64,000 nt of DNA from Urophycis tenuis (lineage: Eukaryota; Chordata; Actinopteri; Gadiformes; Phycidae), in contig JAXIVH010000017.1 in assembly GCA_036785325.1 (NCBI GenBank), positions 8,551,989-8,615,988 on the forward strand. Reading direction: 5' to 3'. Shown one piece after another: positions 11,698 through 23,720 of this stretch (positions are counted from its first letter, which is position 1; each line of letters starts with the position of its first letter). The notes beneath the pieces were generated by a model. It saw nothing but the letters and a program-made list of their open reading frames with translations, was not told the origin of the DNA and made no database searches. Position numbers and translations under genes: made by a program.

Positions 11698-12865
11698 CTT
11701 GACATATTGGAGGAAGAAGACAATTACCCAGCATGCATTTCATCCGGAAAACTTTTCACAAAAAAACCCATTACCGAAGTACCTACGGCGAGAATAGACT
11801 ACCCCAAGAAATTGTTGTTTTGGGTGAGGAAAGTAAGCCATTGAGTCTTCTCTAAGGTCAACTTCCTACACAATCGCTGTAGTCGCGCGGTGTATGGGGC
11901 ACAGGAATTGTTATTAACAGGCTGTTCGGCATGGGGTCCTGGAGGGGCCAGGGAGGCAGTGCTTAGTCGCGGCTGGCCTTGGCCTTTCCTACCCTGGGAC
12001 CGACTGGGAAGGCACCGCTGGTCGGGGCTGGTCTTGGTCTTTCCTAGGTCTGGACACCCATCGCTGAGGATAGCTGCATTGGGGGACCGTGGAGGCAGTG
12101 CTTTGTCACGGCTGGCCTCGGTCCTTCGTGACCCCAGTTTTCTGCTAGTTCATCTGGACCCAACAGAGGACAAGAACCAAGCTCCGGCCCTGATTGGCCA
12201 AACCAGGGCTACCTAGCGGTGTTAACAACTGGTTTGTGCTGGTCAGGGGGTAAGTATGTGCCCCCTCCTCTCCATAACCAAAACAATGTATCCTAAAAAG
12301 TGTTTTACTTACCTTTACTTACCTCGACGTTACCTCAACAAATGATCACTCCTAAAAAAGCTTAAACCCAATACCAATTCCATTTCGGAAACGACACACC
12401 TTGAGAATTGATCACTCTCGGGGGGGCCTCCCTTGGGTGAGGGTGTATAGTGACAATGGCCAGAAACACCCTATGATCCCAGGGTCCACTACTGATGACG
12501 TGTCCTAATATTTCGATAGCACGTTTATACTAAAATAGAAATGGAAAAGAAAAGTCTCACTCCAGCTGTGACTCGTCTTTATTCAAATAAGTAAATATAC
12601 CAATGCATTGGAAGTACCTTCAATCAAACTAGATTGACCTTCATCTTGGAACAAAGAAAACCTTTGGGAAAAGGAAAAACAAGTCTATATCTCCAAATCA
12701 GCGGTTATATCACAACAAGACAGATAACCATTTCGTTTTACTTCATTCTTGGTAATATGGGAAAAGAGAGCTGCGGATGACTAGATATTGGCGAGTGCAA
12801 CTGCCTTTGATCCCCTATTCAACTACCGAGTCGTTGGATGAGGTGGGGGGGGTCATCGAGATAAG
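11698..12865. repeat. Unit 5 right part, cut at the junction
   Basis: Same layout; the GC-rich block lies around 11880-12228. The trailer is cut short at 12865. Confidence 0.6.
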
Positions 12866-13170
12866 GAAGGAAAATCTAAGCTTTCCAACGGCGTATGGCT
12901 AGACTATATTGACTCATGGGTCGTTGAAATACTAAGCTAATTAATTTGTGTTCTGTAAGGAAAGATTAATGTTAATTGAAGCGTTGAAGGTTTTTTTTTA
13001 GCTGCTGGGTAGACTTCAGTCAACCTGACGCAGTTTTGTCTGTGAGCAACCAAATTGATCAGAGATGGGCTCATTTTAAGCGGGAAAATCTAAGCTTTCC
13101 AACGACGTATGGCATGACTATATTTGCCCACGGGTCGTCGAAATAAAAAGCTGATTCATGTGTGTTCTGT
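12866..13170. repeat. Satellite block 0: edge monomers (1.4)
   Basis: First satellite after the junction with region A. It is more diverged than internal monomers: a T-run replaces GGTATGTTTTTA, and it has GCGGGAAAATC, CCCACGGGTCG and AAATAAAAAGC variants. This is the pattern expected at the edge of an array. Confidence 0.85.
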
Positions 13171-13190
13171 TGGCTGTGGAAAGAAAATAG

Positions 13191-13330
13191 CACACAAGTC
13201 CTACCAAGTCAACTTTATTGTCAGTGATAAACATTAATAAATAAACAGTATTGACATTGTATAAACAGTTGTATAAAAAGTGTAAACAGTATGAACAGTG
13301 TTCTTATAAAAGATATCAATATCAATACTG
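13191..13330 (-). mobile_element. Possible minus-strand retroposon 3' tail at the start of each module
   Basis: Read on the minus strand, this AT-rich segment ends in GACAATAAAGTTGACTTGG (module 1), which looks like a fish LINE or SINE 3' end with AATAAA. In modules 2-16 the same place reads CACCTTTATTTTTCAG, which is less like it. This rests on resemblance only. Confidence 0.3.
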
Positions 13331-13354
13331 ATCACGTGTGTATTTTATATTTCC

Positions 13355-13356
13355 AG
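13355..13356 (+). promoter_or_regulatory. Predicted 3' splice site of the 504-nt exon, module 1
   Basis: TATTTTATATTTCCAG precedes the exon: a T-rich tract, then CAG. It is conserved in all 16 modules, with the exon starting 186-187 bp into each. In modules 2-16 the first exon base is G; in module 1 it is A. Confidence 0.5.
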
Positions 13357-13860
13357 ATTATTTGTTGATGAGCCAGAGCCTGTGACTCCCACCAACCGGC
13401 CCGTTCAGCCCACTGCGTTGTCGTCCTCCACCCGGCCGAAGCCTCCTGCGCCCACCCGCCTCCAGCCGAGGCCTCCTGCTGCGTCCGCCTGTGGCCCGCC
13501 CGCCCCCTGTGTCGGCAGCACCCATACCGCTGGTCCTCCCCGCACAGCCACAGGCCCCCTCCGTCCTGCTTCGTGGGCCATCCTGCAGCTGTCTCTGCAG
13601 TCATCGTGTGTCAAAACCATTCAAACTTGTATATGGTAACATTTCAAAATGACACCAGCATAAATGAGGACCTTGCAATAGGTTGTGTGTTACATGACCC
13701 CCCTGGCATACAGCTGTATGTCTCTGTGAAGGTGGTTGTGAAGAACTGCATCCGGCTGAACAAGTACAAGTGCCGGCGAGGCAGCAACTCTCTCGAGGGG
13801 TTGCACGCCCACCTGGTTAACACCATCCCTTCACAGCGATGTGGGATCATGCCGTTCCAA

Positions 13861-13866
13861 GTAAGT
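13861..13866 (+). promoter_or_regulatory. Predicted 5' splice site of the 504-nt exon, module 1
   Basis: CCAA|GTAAGT is a near-perfect match to the donor consensus. It is identical in all 16 modules. The exon it closes is 504 nt in every copy, a multiple of three. Confidence 0.6.
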
Positions 13867-13870
13867 GATT

Positions 13871-13907
<37 letters not shown>

Positions 13908-13968
13908 GCGCGCGCATATATACACACACACACACACACACATATATACACACACATATATATATATA
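13871..13968. repeat. Compound CA/CG/TA microsatellite, module 1
   Basis: Begins 10 bp after the donor GT and fills most of the short intron. Every module has one, and its length accounts for almost all of the 972-1014 bp variation in module size. Confidence 0.9.
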
Positions 13969-14003
13969 CTTGAACATAGCTGACCCTTTTTTTCCCCCTT
14001 CTC

Positions 14004-14005
14004 AG
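14004..14005 (+). promoter_or_regulatory. Predicted last-exon 3' splice site, intact only in module 1
   Basis: A pyrimidine tract of about 20 bases ends in CTCAG|GGATTATG. In modules 2-16 the same place reads CTCGGGGATTATG, which removes the AG. See findings. Confidence 0.5.
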
Positions 14006-14090
14006 GGATTATGCTCCCAGTTTTGATCTCGGACGTCTGGTCACTTATAGCATATAATAATATTCTATTACTGTTAAGCCAACTATGAAT

Positions 14091-14096
14091 AATAAA
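14091..14096 (+). terminator. Polyadenylation signal AATAAA, module 1
   Basis: AATAAA lies 65 bp after the predicted stop at 14024-14026, in sequence conserved in every module. An A-run (about 14140-14147) follows about 45 bp downstream. Confidence 0.4.
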
Positions 14097-14153
14097 ACAG
14101 GCCAAAACATGTGTCCTTTATCATAGCTACACGTGTTACAAAAAAAACGCGTG

Positions 14154-17132
14154 AATTGAAAAGTTGAAGGTATGTTTTTAGCTGCTGGGTAGACTTCATT
14201 CAACCTGACGCAGTTTAGTCTGTGATCAACCAGACTGCTCGCGGATGGGCTCATTTTAAGCGGGGAAATCTAAGCTTTCCAATGGCGTATGGCAAGACTA
14301 TATTGACTCATGGGTCGTTGAAATACTAAGCTAATTAATTTGTGATCTGTAAGGAAAGATTGATGTTAATTGAAACGTTGAAGGTATGTTTTTAGCTGCT
14401 GGGTAGACTTCACTCAACCTGACACAGTTTTGTCTGTGAGCAACCAAATTGCTCGGGGATGGGCTCATTATAAGCGGGGAAATCTAAGCTTTCCAACGGC
14501 GTATGGTAAGACTATATTCACCAAAGGGGCGTTGAAATACTAAGCTAATTAATTTGTGTTCTGTAAGGAAAGATTGATGTTAATTGAAACGTTTAAGGTA
14601 TGTTTTTAGCTGCTGGGTAGACTTCAGTCAACCTGACACAGTTTAGTCTGTGATCAACCAAACTGCTGGCGGATGGGCTCATTTTAAGCGGGGAAATCTA
14701 AGCTTTTCAACGGCGTATGGCAAGACTATATTCACTAAAGGGCCGTTGAAATACTAAGCTAATTCATTTGTGTTCTGTAAGGAAAGATTGATGTTAATTG
14801 AAACGTTGAAGGTATGTTTTTAGCTGCTGTGTAGACTTCAGTCAACCTGACGCAGATTTGTCTGTGAGCAACTAAATTGCTCGCGGATGGGCTCATTTTA
14901 AGCGGGGAAATCTAAGGTTCCCAACGGCGTATGGCAAGATTATATTGAGTCATGGGTCGTTGAAATACTAAGCTAATTAATTTCTGTTCTTTATTGAAAG
15001 ATTGATGTTAATTGAAACGTTGAAGGTATGTTTTTAGCTGCTGTGTAGACTTCAGTCAACCTGACGCAGTTTAGTCTGTGATCAACCAGACTGCTCGCGG
15101 ATGGGCTCATTTTAAGCGGGGAAATCTAAGCTTTCCAACGGCGTATGGCAAGACTATATTGACTCATTGGTCGTTGAAATACTAAGCTAATTAATTTGTG
15201 ATCTGTAAGGAAAGATTGATGTTAATTGAAACGTTGAAGGTATGTTTTTAGCTGCTGGGTAGACTTCAGTCAACCTGACACAGTTTTGTCTCTGAGCAAC
15301 CAAATTGCTTGGGGATGGGCTCATTATAAGCGGGGAAATCTAAGCTTTTCAACGGCGTATGGCAAGACTATATACACCAAAGGGCCTTTGAAATACTAAG
15401 CTAATTAATTTGTGTTCTGTAAGGAAAGATTGATGTTAATTGAAACGTTAAAGGTATGTTTTAAGCTGCTGAGTAGACTTCATTCAACCTGACGCAGTTT
15501 AGTCTGTGATCAACCAGACTGCTCGCGGATGGGCTCATTTTAAGCGGGGAAATCAAAGCTTTCCAACCGCCTATGGCAAGACTATATTGACTCATGGGTC
15601 ATTGAAATACTAAGCTAATTAATTTGTGTTCTGTAAGGAAAGATTGATGTTAATTGAAACGTTGAAGGTATGTTTTTAGCTGCTGGGTAGACTTCAGTCA
15701 ACCTGACGCAGTTTAGTCTGTGATCAACCAGACTGCTCGCGGATGGGCTCATTTTAAGCGGGGAAATCTAAGCTTTTCAACGGCGTATGGCAAGACTATA
15801 TTCACTAATGGCCCGTTGAAATACTAAGCTAATTAATTTGTGTTCTGTAAGGAAAGATTGATGTCAATTGAAACGTTAAAGGTATGTTTTTAGCTGCTGG
15901 GTAGACTTCATTCAACCTGACGCAGTTTAGTCTGTGATCAACCAGACTGCTCGCGGATGGGCTCATTTTAAGCGGGGAAATCTAAGCTTTCCAACGGCGT
16001 ATGGAAAGACTATATTAACTCATGGGTCGTTGAAATACTAAGCTAATTAATTTGTGTTCTGTAAGGAAAGATTGATGTTAATTGAAACGTTGAAGGTATG
16101 TTTTTAGCTGCTGGGTAGACTTCAGTCAACCTGACGCAGTTTAGTCTGTGAGCAACCAAATTGCTCAGGGATGGGCTCATTATAAGCGGGGAAATCTAAG
16201 CTTTCCAACGGCGTATGGCAAGACTATATTCACCAAAGGGTCGTTGAAATACTAAGCTAATTAATTTGTGTTCTGTAAGGAAAGATTGATGTTAATTGAA
16301 ACGTTAAAGGTATGTTTTTAGCTGCTGGGTAGACTTCATTCAACCTGACGCAGCTTAGTCTGTGATCAACCAGACTGCTCGCGGATGGGCTCATTTTAAG
16401 CGGGGAAATCTAAGCTTTCCAACGGCGTATGGCAAGACTATATTGACTCATGGGTCATTGAAATACTAAGCTAATTAATTTGTGTTCTGTAAGGAAAGAT
16501 TGATGTTAATTGAAACGTTGAAGGTATGTTTTTAGCTGCTGGGTAGACTTCAGTCAACCTGACGCAGTTTAGTCTGTGATCAACCAGACTGCTCGCGGAT
16601 GGGCTCATTTTAAGCGGGGAAATCTAAGCTTTCCAACGGCGTATGGCAAGAGTATATTGACTCATGGGTCGTTGAAATACTAAGCTAATTAATTTGTGTT
16701 CTGTAAGGAAAGATTGATGTTAATTGAAACGTTGAAGGTATGTGTTTAGCTGCTGGGTAGACTTCAGTCAACCTGACGCAGTTTAGTCTGTGATCAACCA
16801 GACTGCTCGAGGATGGGCTCATTTTAAGCGGGGAAATCTAAGCTTTCCAACGGCGTATGGCAAGACTATATTCACTAAAGGGTCGTTGAAATACTAAGCT
16901 AATTAATTTGTGTTCTGTAAGGAAAGATTGATGTTAATTGAAACGTTGAAGGTATGTCTTTAGCTGCTGTGTAGACTTCAGTCAACCTGACGCAGATTTG
17001 TCTGTGAGCAACCAAATTGCTCGGAGATGGGCTCATTTTAAACGGGGAAATCTAAGCTTTCCAACGACGTATGGCATGACTATATTTGCCCATGGGTCGT
17101 CGAAATAATAAGCTGATTCATGTGTGTTCTGT
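14154..17132. repeat. Satellite block 1: 14 monomers (2979 bp = 14 x 214 - 17)
   Basis: Mix of two monomer classes: GATCAACCAGACTGCTCGCGG and GAGCAACCAAATTGCTCGGGG types. No gene seen. Confidence 0.9.
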
Positions 17133-17833
17133 TGGCTGTGGAAAGAAAATAGCACACAAGTCATACCAAGTCACCTTTATTTTTCAGTGATAAACATTAA
17201 TAAATAAACAGTATGGACATTGTATAAACAGTTGTATAAAAAGTGTAAACGGTATGAACAGTGTTCTTATAAAAGATATCAATATCAATACTGATGACGT
17301 GTGTATTTTATATTTCCAGGTTATTTGTTGATGAGCCAGAGCCTGTGACTCCCACCAACCGGCCCGTTCAGCCCACTGCGTTGTCGTCCTCCACCCGGCC
17401 GAAGCCTCCTGCGCCCACCCGCCTCCAGCCGAGGCCTCCTGCTGCGTCAGCCTGTGGCCCGCCCGCCCCCTGTGTCGGCAGCACCCATACCGCTGGTCCT
17501 CCCCGCACAGCCACAGGCCCCCTCCGTCCTGCTTCGTGGGCCATCCTGCAGCTGTCTCTGCAGTCATCGTGTGTCAAAACCATTCAAACTTGTATATGGT
17601 AACATTTCAAAATGACACCAGCATAAATGAGGACCTTGCAATAGGTTGTGTGTTACATGACCCCCCTGGCATACAGCTGTATGTCTCTGTGAAGGTGGTT
17701 GTGAAGAACTGCATCCGGCTGAACAAGTACAAGTGCCGGTGAGGCAGCAACTCTCTCGAGGGGTTGCACGCCCACCTGGTTAACGCCATCCCTTCACAGC
17801 GATGTGGGATTATGCCGTTCCAAGTAAGTGATT

Positions 17834-17905
<72 letters not shown>

Positions 17906-18138
17906 TATATACACACACACACACGCATAGATACACACACATATATATATATACTTAAACATAGCTGACCCTTTTTTTCCCCCTTCTCGGGGATTATGCT
18001 CCCAGTTTTGATCTCGGACGTCTGGTCACTTATAGCATATAATAATATTCTATTACTGTTAAGCCAACTATGAATAATAAAACAGGCCAAAACATGTGTC
18101 CTTTATCATAGCTACACGTATTACAAAAAAAACGCGTG
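17133..18138 (+). pseudogene. Module 2: gene 3' end, nonsense copy
   Basis: 1006 bp; exon 17320-17823. A CGA to TGA change (17740-17742) stops the conserved frame just before the GSNSLEG motif. The last-exon AG is changed to GG. It has HDPPG and LHAHL residues and QRCG. It alone has GATGACG instead of GATCACG upstream of the splice site, which lengthens a minus-strand shadow ORF. Confidence 0.6.
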
Positions 18139-19405
18139 AATTGAAAAGTTGAAGGTATGTTTTTAGCTGCTGGGTAGACTTCAGTCAACCTGACGCAGTT
18201 TTGTCTGTGAGCGACCAAATTGCTCGGGGATGGGCTCATTTTAAGCGGGGAAATCTAAGGTTCCCAACGGCGTATGGCAAGATTATATTGAGTCATGGGT
18301 CGTTGAAATACTAAGCTAATTAATTTCTGTTCTTTATTGAAAGATTGATCTTAATTGAAACGTTGAAGGTATGTTTTTAGCTGCTGGGTAGACTTCATTC
18401 AACCTGACGCAGTTTAGTCTGTGATCAACCAGACTGCTCGCGGATGGGCTCATTTTAAGCGGGGAAATCTAAGCTTTCCAACGGCGTATGGAAAGACTAT
18501 ATTGACTCATGGGTCGTTGAAATACTTAGCTAATTAATTTGTGTTCTGTAAGGAAAGATTGATGTTAATTGAAACGTTGAAGGTATGTTTTTAGCTGCTG
18601 GGTAGACTTCAGTCAACCTGACGCAGTTTAGTCTGTGAGCAACCAAATTGCTCAGGGATGGGCTCATTATAAGCGGGGAAATCTAAGCTTTCCAACGGCG
18701 TATGGCAAGACTATATTCACCAAAGGGTCGTTGAAATACTAAGCTAATTAATTTGTGTTCTGTAAGGAAAGATTGATGTTAATTGAAACGTTAAAGGTAT
18801 GTTTTTAGCTGCTGGGTAGACTTCATTCAACCTGACGCAGTTTAGTCTGTGATCAACCAGACTGCTCGCGGATGGGCTCATTTTAAGCGGGGAAATCTAA
18901 GCTTTCCAACGGCGTATGGCACGACTATATTGACTCATGGGTCATTGAAATACTAAGCTAATTAATTTGTGTTCTGTAAGGAAAGATTGATGTTAATTGA
19001 AACGTTGAAGGTATGTTTTTAGCTGCTGGGTAGACTTCAGTCAACCTGACGCAGTTTAGTCTGTGATCAACCAGACTGCTCGCGGATGGGCTCATTTTAA
19101 GCGGGGAAATCTAAGCTTTCCAACGGCGTATGGCAAGAGTATATTGACTCATGGGTCGTTGAAATACTAAGCTAATTAATTTGTGTTCTGTAAGGAAAGA
19201 TTGATGTTAATTGAAACGTTGAAGGTATGTTTTTAGCTGCTGGGTAGACTTCAGTCAACCTGACGCAGTTTAGTCTGTGATCAACCAGACTGCTCGAGGA
19301 TGGGCTCATTTTAAGCGGGGAAATCTAAGCTTTCCAACGGCGTATGGCATGACTATATTTGCCCATGGGTCGTCGAAATAATAAGCTGATTCATGTGTGT
19401 TCTGT
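18139..19405. repeat. Satellite block 2: 6 monomers (1267 bp)
   Basis: Length equals 6 x 214 - 17. The second and later monomers match the start and end of block 1, consistent with an unequal exchange that removed eight monomers. No gene seen. Confidence 0.9.
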
Positions 19406-20124
19406 TGGCTGTGGAAAGAAAATAGCACACAAGTCATACCAAGTCACCTTTATTTTTCAGTGATAAACATTAATAAATAAACAGTATGGACATTGTATAA
19501 ACAGTTGTATAAAAAGTGTAAACGGTATGAACAGTGTTCTTATAAAAGATATCAATATCAATACTGATCACGTGTGTATTTTATATTTCCAGGTTATTTG
19601 TTGATGAGCCAGAGCCTGTGACTCCCACCAACCGGCCCGTTCAGCCCACTGCGTTGTCGTCCTCCACCCGGCCGAAGCCTCCTGCGCCCACCCGCCTCCA
19701 GCCGAGGCCTCCTGCTGCGTCAGCCTGTGGCCCGCCCGCCCCCTGTGTCGGCAGCACCCATACCGCTGGTCCTCCCCGCACAGCCACAGGCCCCCTCCGT
19801 CCTGCTTCGTGGGCCATCCTGCAGCTGTCTCTGCAGTCATCGTGTGTCAAAACCATTCAAACTTGTATATGGTAACATTTCAAAATGACACCAGCATAAA
19901 TGAGGACCTTGCAATAGGTTGTGTGTTACATGACCCCCCTGGCATACAGCTGTATGTCTCTGTGAAGGTGGTTGTGAAGAACTGCATCCGGCTGAACAAG
20001 TACAAGTGCCGGTGAGGCAGCAACTCTCTCGAGGGGTTGCACGCCCACCTGGTTAACGCCATCCCTTCACAGCGATGTGGGATCATGCCGTTCCAAGTAA
20101 GTGATTAAAACACACACACACACA

Positions 20125-20158
<34 letters not shown>

Positions 20159-20391
20159 TATATACACACACACACACGCATAGATACACACACATATATA
20201 TATATACTTAAACATAGCTGACCCTTTTTTTCCCCCTTCTCGGGGATTATGCTCCCAGTTTTGATCTCGGACGTCTGGTCACTTATAGCATATAATAATA
20301 TTCTATTACTGTTAAGCCAACTATGAATAATAAAACAGGCCAAAACATGTGTCCTTTATCATAGCTACACGTATTACAAAAAAAACGCGTG
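19406..20391 (+). pseudogene. Module 3: gene 3' end, nonsense copy
   Basis: 986 bp; exon 19593-20096. TGA at 20013-20015 replaces the Arg codon; last-exon AG lost. HDPPG, LHAHL, QRCG type. Confidence 0.6.
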
Positions 20392-22728
20392 AATTGAAAA
20401 GTTGAAGGTATGTTTTTAGCTGCTGGGTAGACTTCAGTCAACCTGACGCAGTTTTGTCTGTGAGCAACCAAATTGCTCGGGGATGGGCTCATTTTAAGCG
20501 GGGAAATCTAAGGTTCCCAACGGCGTATGGCAAGATTATATTGAGTCATGGGTCGTTGAAATACTAAGCTAATTAATTTCTGTTCTTTATTGAAAGATTG
20601 ATCTTAATTGAAACGTTGAAGGTATGTTTTTAGCTGCTGGGTAGACTTCAGTCAACCTGACGCAGTTTTGTCTGTGAGCAACCAGACTGCTCGCGGATGG
20701 GCTCATTTTAAGCGGGGAAATCTAAGCTTTCCAACGGCGTATGGCAAGACTATATTGACTCATTGGTCGTTGAAATACTAAGCTAATTAATTTGTGATCT
20801 GTAAGGAAAGATTGATGTTAATTGAAACGTTGAAGGTATGTTTTTAGCTGCTGGGTAGACTTCAGTCAACCTGACACAGTTTTGTCTCTGAGCAACCAAA
20901 TTGCTTGGGGATGGGCTCATTTTAAGCGGTGAAATCTAAGCTTTCCAACGGCGTATGGCAAGACTATATTGACTCATGGGTCGTTGAAATACTAAGATAA
21001 TTAATTTGTGTTCTGTAAGGAAAGATTGATGTTAATTGAAACGTTGAAGGTATGTTTTTAGCTGCTGGGTATACTTCACTCAACCTGACACAGTTTTGTC
21101 TGTGATCAACCAGACTGCTGGCGGATGGGCTCATTTTAAGCAGGGAAATCTAAGCTTTTCAACGGCGTATGGTAAGACTATATTCACCAAAGGGCCGTTG
21201 AAATACTAAGCTAATTAATTTGTGTTCTGTAAGGAAAGATTGATGTTAATTGAAACGTTAAAGGTATGTTTTTGGCTGCTGGGTAGACTTCATTCAACCT
21301 GACGCAGTTTAGTCTGTGATCAACCAGACTGCTCGCGGATGGGCTCATTTAAAGCGGGGAAATCTAAGCTTTCCAACGGCGTATGGCAAGACTATATTGA
21401 CTCATGGGTCGTTGAAATACTAAGCTAATTAATTTGTGTTCTGTAAGGAAAGATTGATGTTAATTGAAACGTTGAAGGTATGTTTTTAGCTGCTGGGTAG
21501 ACTTCAGTCAACCTGACACAGTTTAGTCTGTGAGCAACCAAATTGCTCGCGGATGGGCTCATTTTAAGCGGGGAAATCTAAGCTTTCCAACGGCGTATGG
21601 CAAGACTATATTAACTCATGGGTCGTTGAAATACTAAGCTAATTAATTTGTGTTCTGTAAGGAAAGATTGATGTTAATTGAAACGTTGAAGGTATGTTTT
21701 TAGCTGCTGGGTAGACTTCAGTCAACCTGACGCAGTTTAGTCTGTGATCAACCAGACTGCTCGCGGATGGGCTCATTTTAAGCAGGGAAATCTAAGCTTT
21801 CCAACGGCGTATGGCAAGACTATATTGACTCATGGGTCGTTTAAATACTAAGCTAATTAATTTGTGTTCTGTAAGGAAAGATTGATGTTAATTGAAACGT
21901 TGAAGGTATGTCTTTAGCTGCTGTGTAGACTTCAGTCAACCTGACGCAGTTTTGTCTGTGAGCAAGCAGACTGCTCGCGGATGGGCTCATTTTAAGCGGG
22001 GAAATCTAAGCTTTCCAACGGCGTATGGCAAGACTATATTGACTCATTGGTCGTTGAAATACTAAGCTAATTAATTTGTGATCTGTAAGGAAAGATTGAT
22101 GTTAATTGAAACGTTGAAGGTATGTTTTTAGCTGCTGGGTAGACTTCAGTCAACCTGACGCAGTTTAGTCTGTGATCAACCAGACTGCTCGCGGATGGGC
22201 TCATTTTAAGCGGGGAAATCTAAGCTTTCCAACGGCGTATGGCAAGACTATATTCACCAAGGGGTCGTTGAAATACTAAGCTAATTAATTTGTGTTCTGT
22301 AAGGAAAGATTGATGTTAAGTGAAACGTTAAAGGTATGTTTTTAGCTGCTGGGTAGACTTCAGTCAACCTGACGCAGTTTAGTCTGTGATCAACCAGACT
22401 GCTCGAGGATGGGCTCATTTTAAGCGCGGAAATCTAAGCTTTCCAACGGCGTATGGCAAGACTATATTCACTAAAGGGTCGTTGAAATACTAAGCTAATT
22501 AATTTGTGTTCTGTAAGGAAAGATTGATGTTAATTGAAACGTTGAAGGTATGTCTTTAGCTGCTGTGTAGACTTCAGTCAACCTGACGCAGATTTGTCTG
22601 TGAGCAACCAAATTGCTCGGAGATGGGCTCATTTTAAACGGGGAAATCTAAGCTTTCCAACGACGTATGGCATGACTATATTTGCCCATGGGTCGTCGAA
22701 ATAATAAGCTGATTCATGTGTGTTCTGT
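20392..22728. repeat. Satellite block 3: 11 monomers (2337 bp)
   Basis: Length equals 11 x 214 - 17. It contains the TTTTTGGCTGCTGG variant (near 21265), the same variant that the LINE later entered in block 6. No gene seen. Confidence 0.9.
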
Positions 22729-23449
22729 TGGCTGTGGAAAGAAAATAGCACACAAGTCATACCAAGTCACCTTTATTTTTCAGTGATAAACATTAATAAA
22801 TAAACAGTATGGACATTGTATAAACAGTTGTATAAAAAGTGTAAACGGTATGAACAGTGTTCTTATAAAAGATATCAATATCAATACTGATCACGTGTGT
22901 ATTTTATATTTCCAGGTTATTTGTTGATGAGCCAGAGCCTGTGACTCCCACCAACCGGCCCGTTCAGCCCACTGCGTTGTCGTCCTCCACCCGGCCGAAG
23001 CCTCCTGCGCCCACCCGCCTCCAGCCGAGGCCTCCTGCTGCGTCAGCCTGTGGCCCGCCCGCCCCCTGTGTCGGCAGCACCCATACCGCTGGTCCTCCCC
23101 GCACAGCCACAGGCCCCCTCCGTCCTGCTTCGTGGGCCATCCTGCAGCTGTCTCTGCAGTCATCGTGTGTCAAAACCATTCAAACTTGTATATGGTAACA
23201 TTTCAAAATGACACCAGCATAAATGAGGACCTTGCAATAGGTTGTGTGTTACAGGACCCCCCTGGCATACAGCTGTATGTCTCTGTGAAGGTGGTTGTGA
23301 AGAACTGCATCCGACTGAACAAGTACAAGTGCCGGTGAGGCAGCAACTCTCTCGAGGGGTTGCACGCCCACCTGGTTAACGCCATCCCTTCACAGCGATG
23401 TGGGATTATGCCGTTCCAAGTAAGTGATTAAAACACACACACACACACA

Positions 23450-23480
<31 letters not shown>

Positions 23481-23720
23481 GCGCATATATACAAACACAC
23501 ACACGCATATATACACATTCATATATATATATATACTTAAACATAGCTGACCCTTTTTTTCCCCCTTCTCGGGGATTATGCTCCCAGTTTTGATCTCGGA
23601 CGTCTGGTCACTTATAGCATATAATAATATTCTATTACTGTTAAGCCAACTATGAATAATAAAACAGGCCAAAACATGTGTCCTTTATCATAGCTACACG
23701 TGTTACAAAAAAAACGCGTG
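22729..23720 (+). pseudogene. Module 4: gene 3' end, nonsense copy with QDPPG
   Basis: 992 bp; exon 22916-23419. TGA at 23336-23338; last-exon AG lost. It has QDPPG, like modules 9-16, but LHAHL and QRCG like modules 1-8, so it is a mosaic. The codon before LNKYK is CGA rather than CGG. Confidence 0.6.

Larger units (their letters stand above)
1..12865. repeat. Region A: tandem array of ~2.78 kb units with telomere-like blocks
   Basis: Five head-to-tail units, all in the same orientation. The GC-rich marker block recurs at 1521, 3552, 6328, 9112 and 11890, giving spacings of 2031, 2776, 2784 and 2778 bp. The one short interval reflects a deletion of about 0.7 kb at the unit 1/2 boundary plus 42 bp missing in unit 2. 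Units are near-identical, differing by a few substitutions, a G-homopolymer length and an ATT-repeat length, which suggests recent homogenisation. CCCTAA-type repeats on the + strand match the orientation of a telomere to the left, so a subtelomeric location is plausible but not shown. I see no credible protein gene. Confidence 0.93.
10367..12865. repeat. Region A unit 5 (right end truncated at the satellite junction)
   Basis: Collinear with the other units until GAGATAA at 12859-12865, where it switches to the 214-bp satellite. About 0.3 kb of the normal unit 3' end is absent. It lacks one hexamer pair in the telomere-like block near 11455 relative to unit 4. Confidence 0.88.
13171..14153 (+). 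pseudogene. Module 1: gene 3' end, best-preserved copy
   Basis: A 983-bp non-satellite segment. It has a pyrimidine-rich 3' splice site (AG at 13355-13356), a 504-nt exon (13357-13860) and a strong donor GTAAGT at 13861. A microsatellite-filled intron follows, then a second 3' splice site with a long pyrimidine tract (AG at 14004-14005) and AATAAA at 14091-14096. No single frame crosses the exon. One frame (LFVDEPEP, then Pro-rich) stops at 13637. The other is open from 13372 to the donor and carries GCVLHDPPGIQLY and RRGSNSLEGLHAHL. The second frame resembles, from memory, the C-terminus of transposon-like uncharacterised fish proteins. In phase, it would end six codons into the last exon (stop 14024-14026). 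Only this copy keeps both CGA (Arg, 13777) and the last AG. It is likely a decayed fragment; function is unproven. Confidence 0.6.

Noticed and set aside
13332..13604. 90-codon minus-strand ORF over the Pro-rich exon part, repeated in every module
   Set aside because: A shadow of the GC-rich plus-strand exon; no splice sites or domain on that strand.
13869..14254. Minus-strand ORFs over the CA microsatellite and the module/satellite boundary
   Set aside because: They read Val-Cys runs from (CA)n plus satellite, change length with the microsatellite, and have no domain.
14270..14300. CENP-B box in the 214-bp monomer (minus strand CCGTTGGAAAGCTTAGA)
   Set aside because: It shares the CGTTGGAAA core, but the essential TTCG start is GCCG and the essential CGGG end is GCTT, so it is not a functional box by the known rule.
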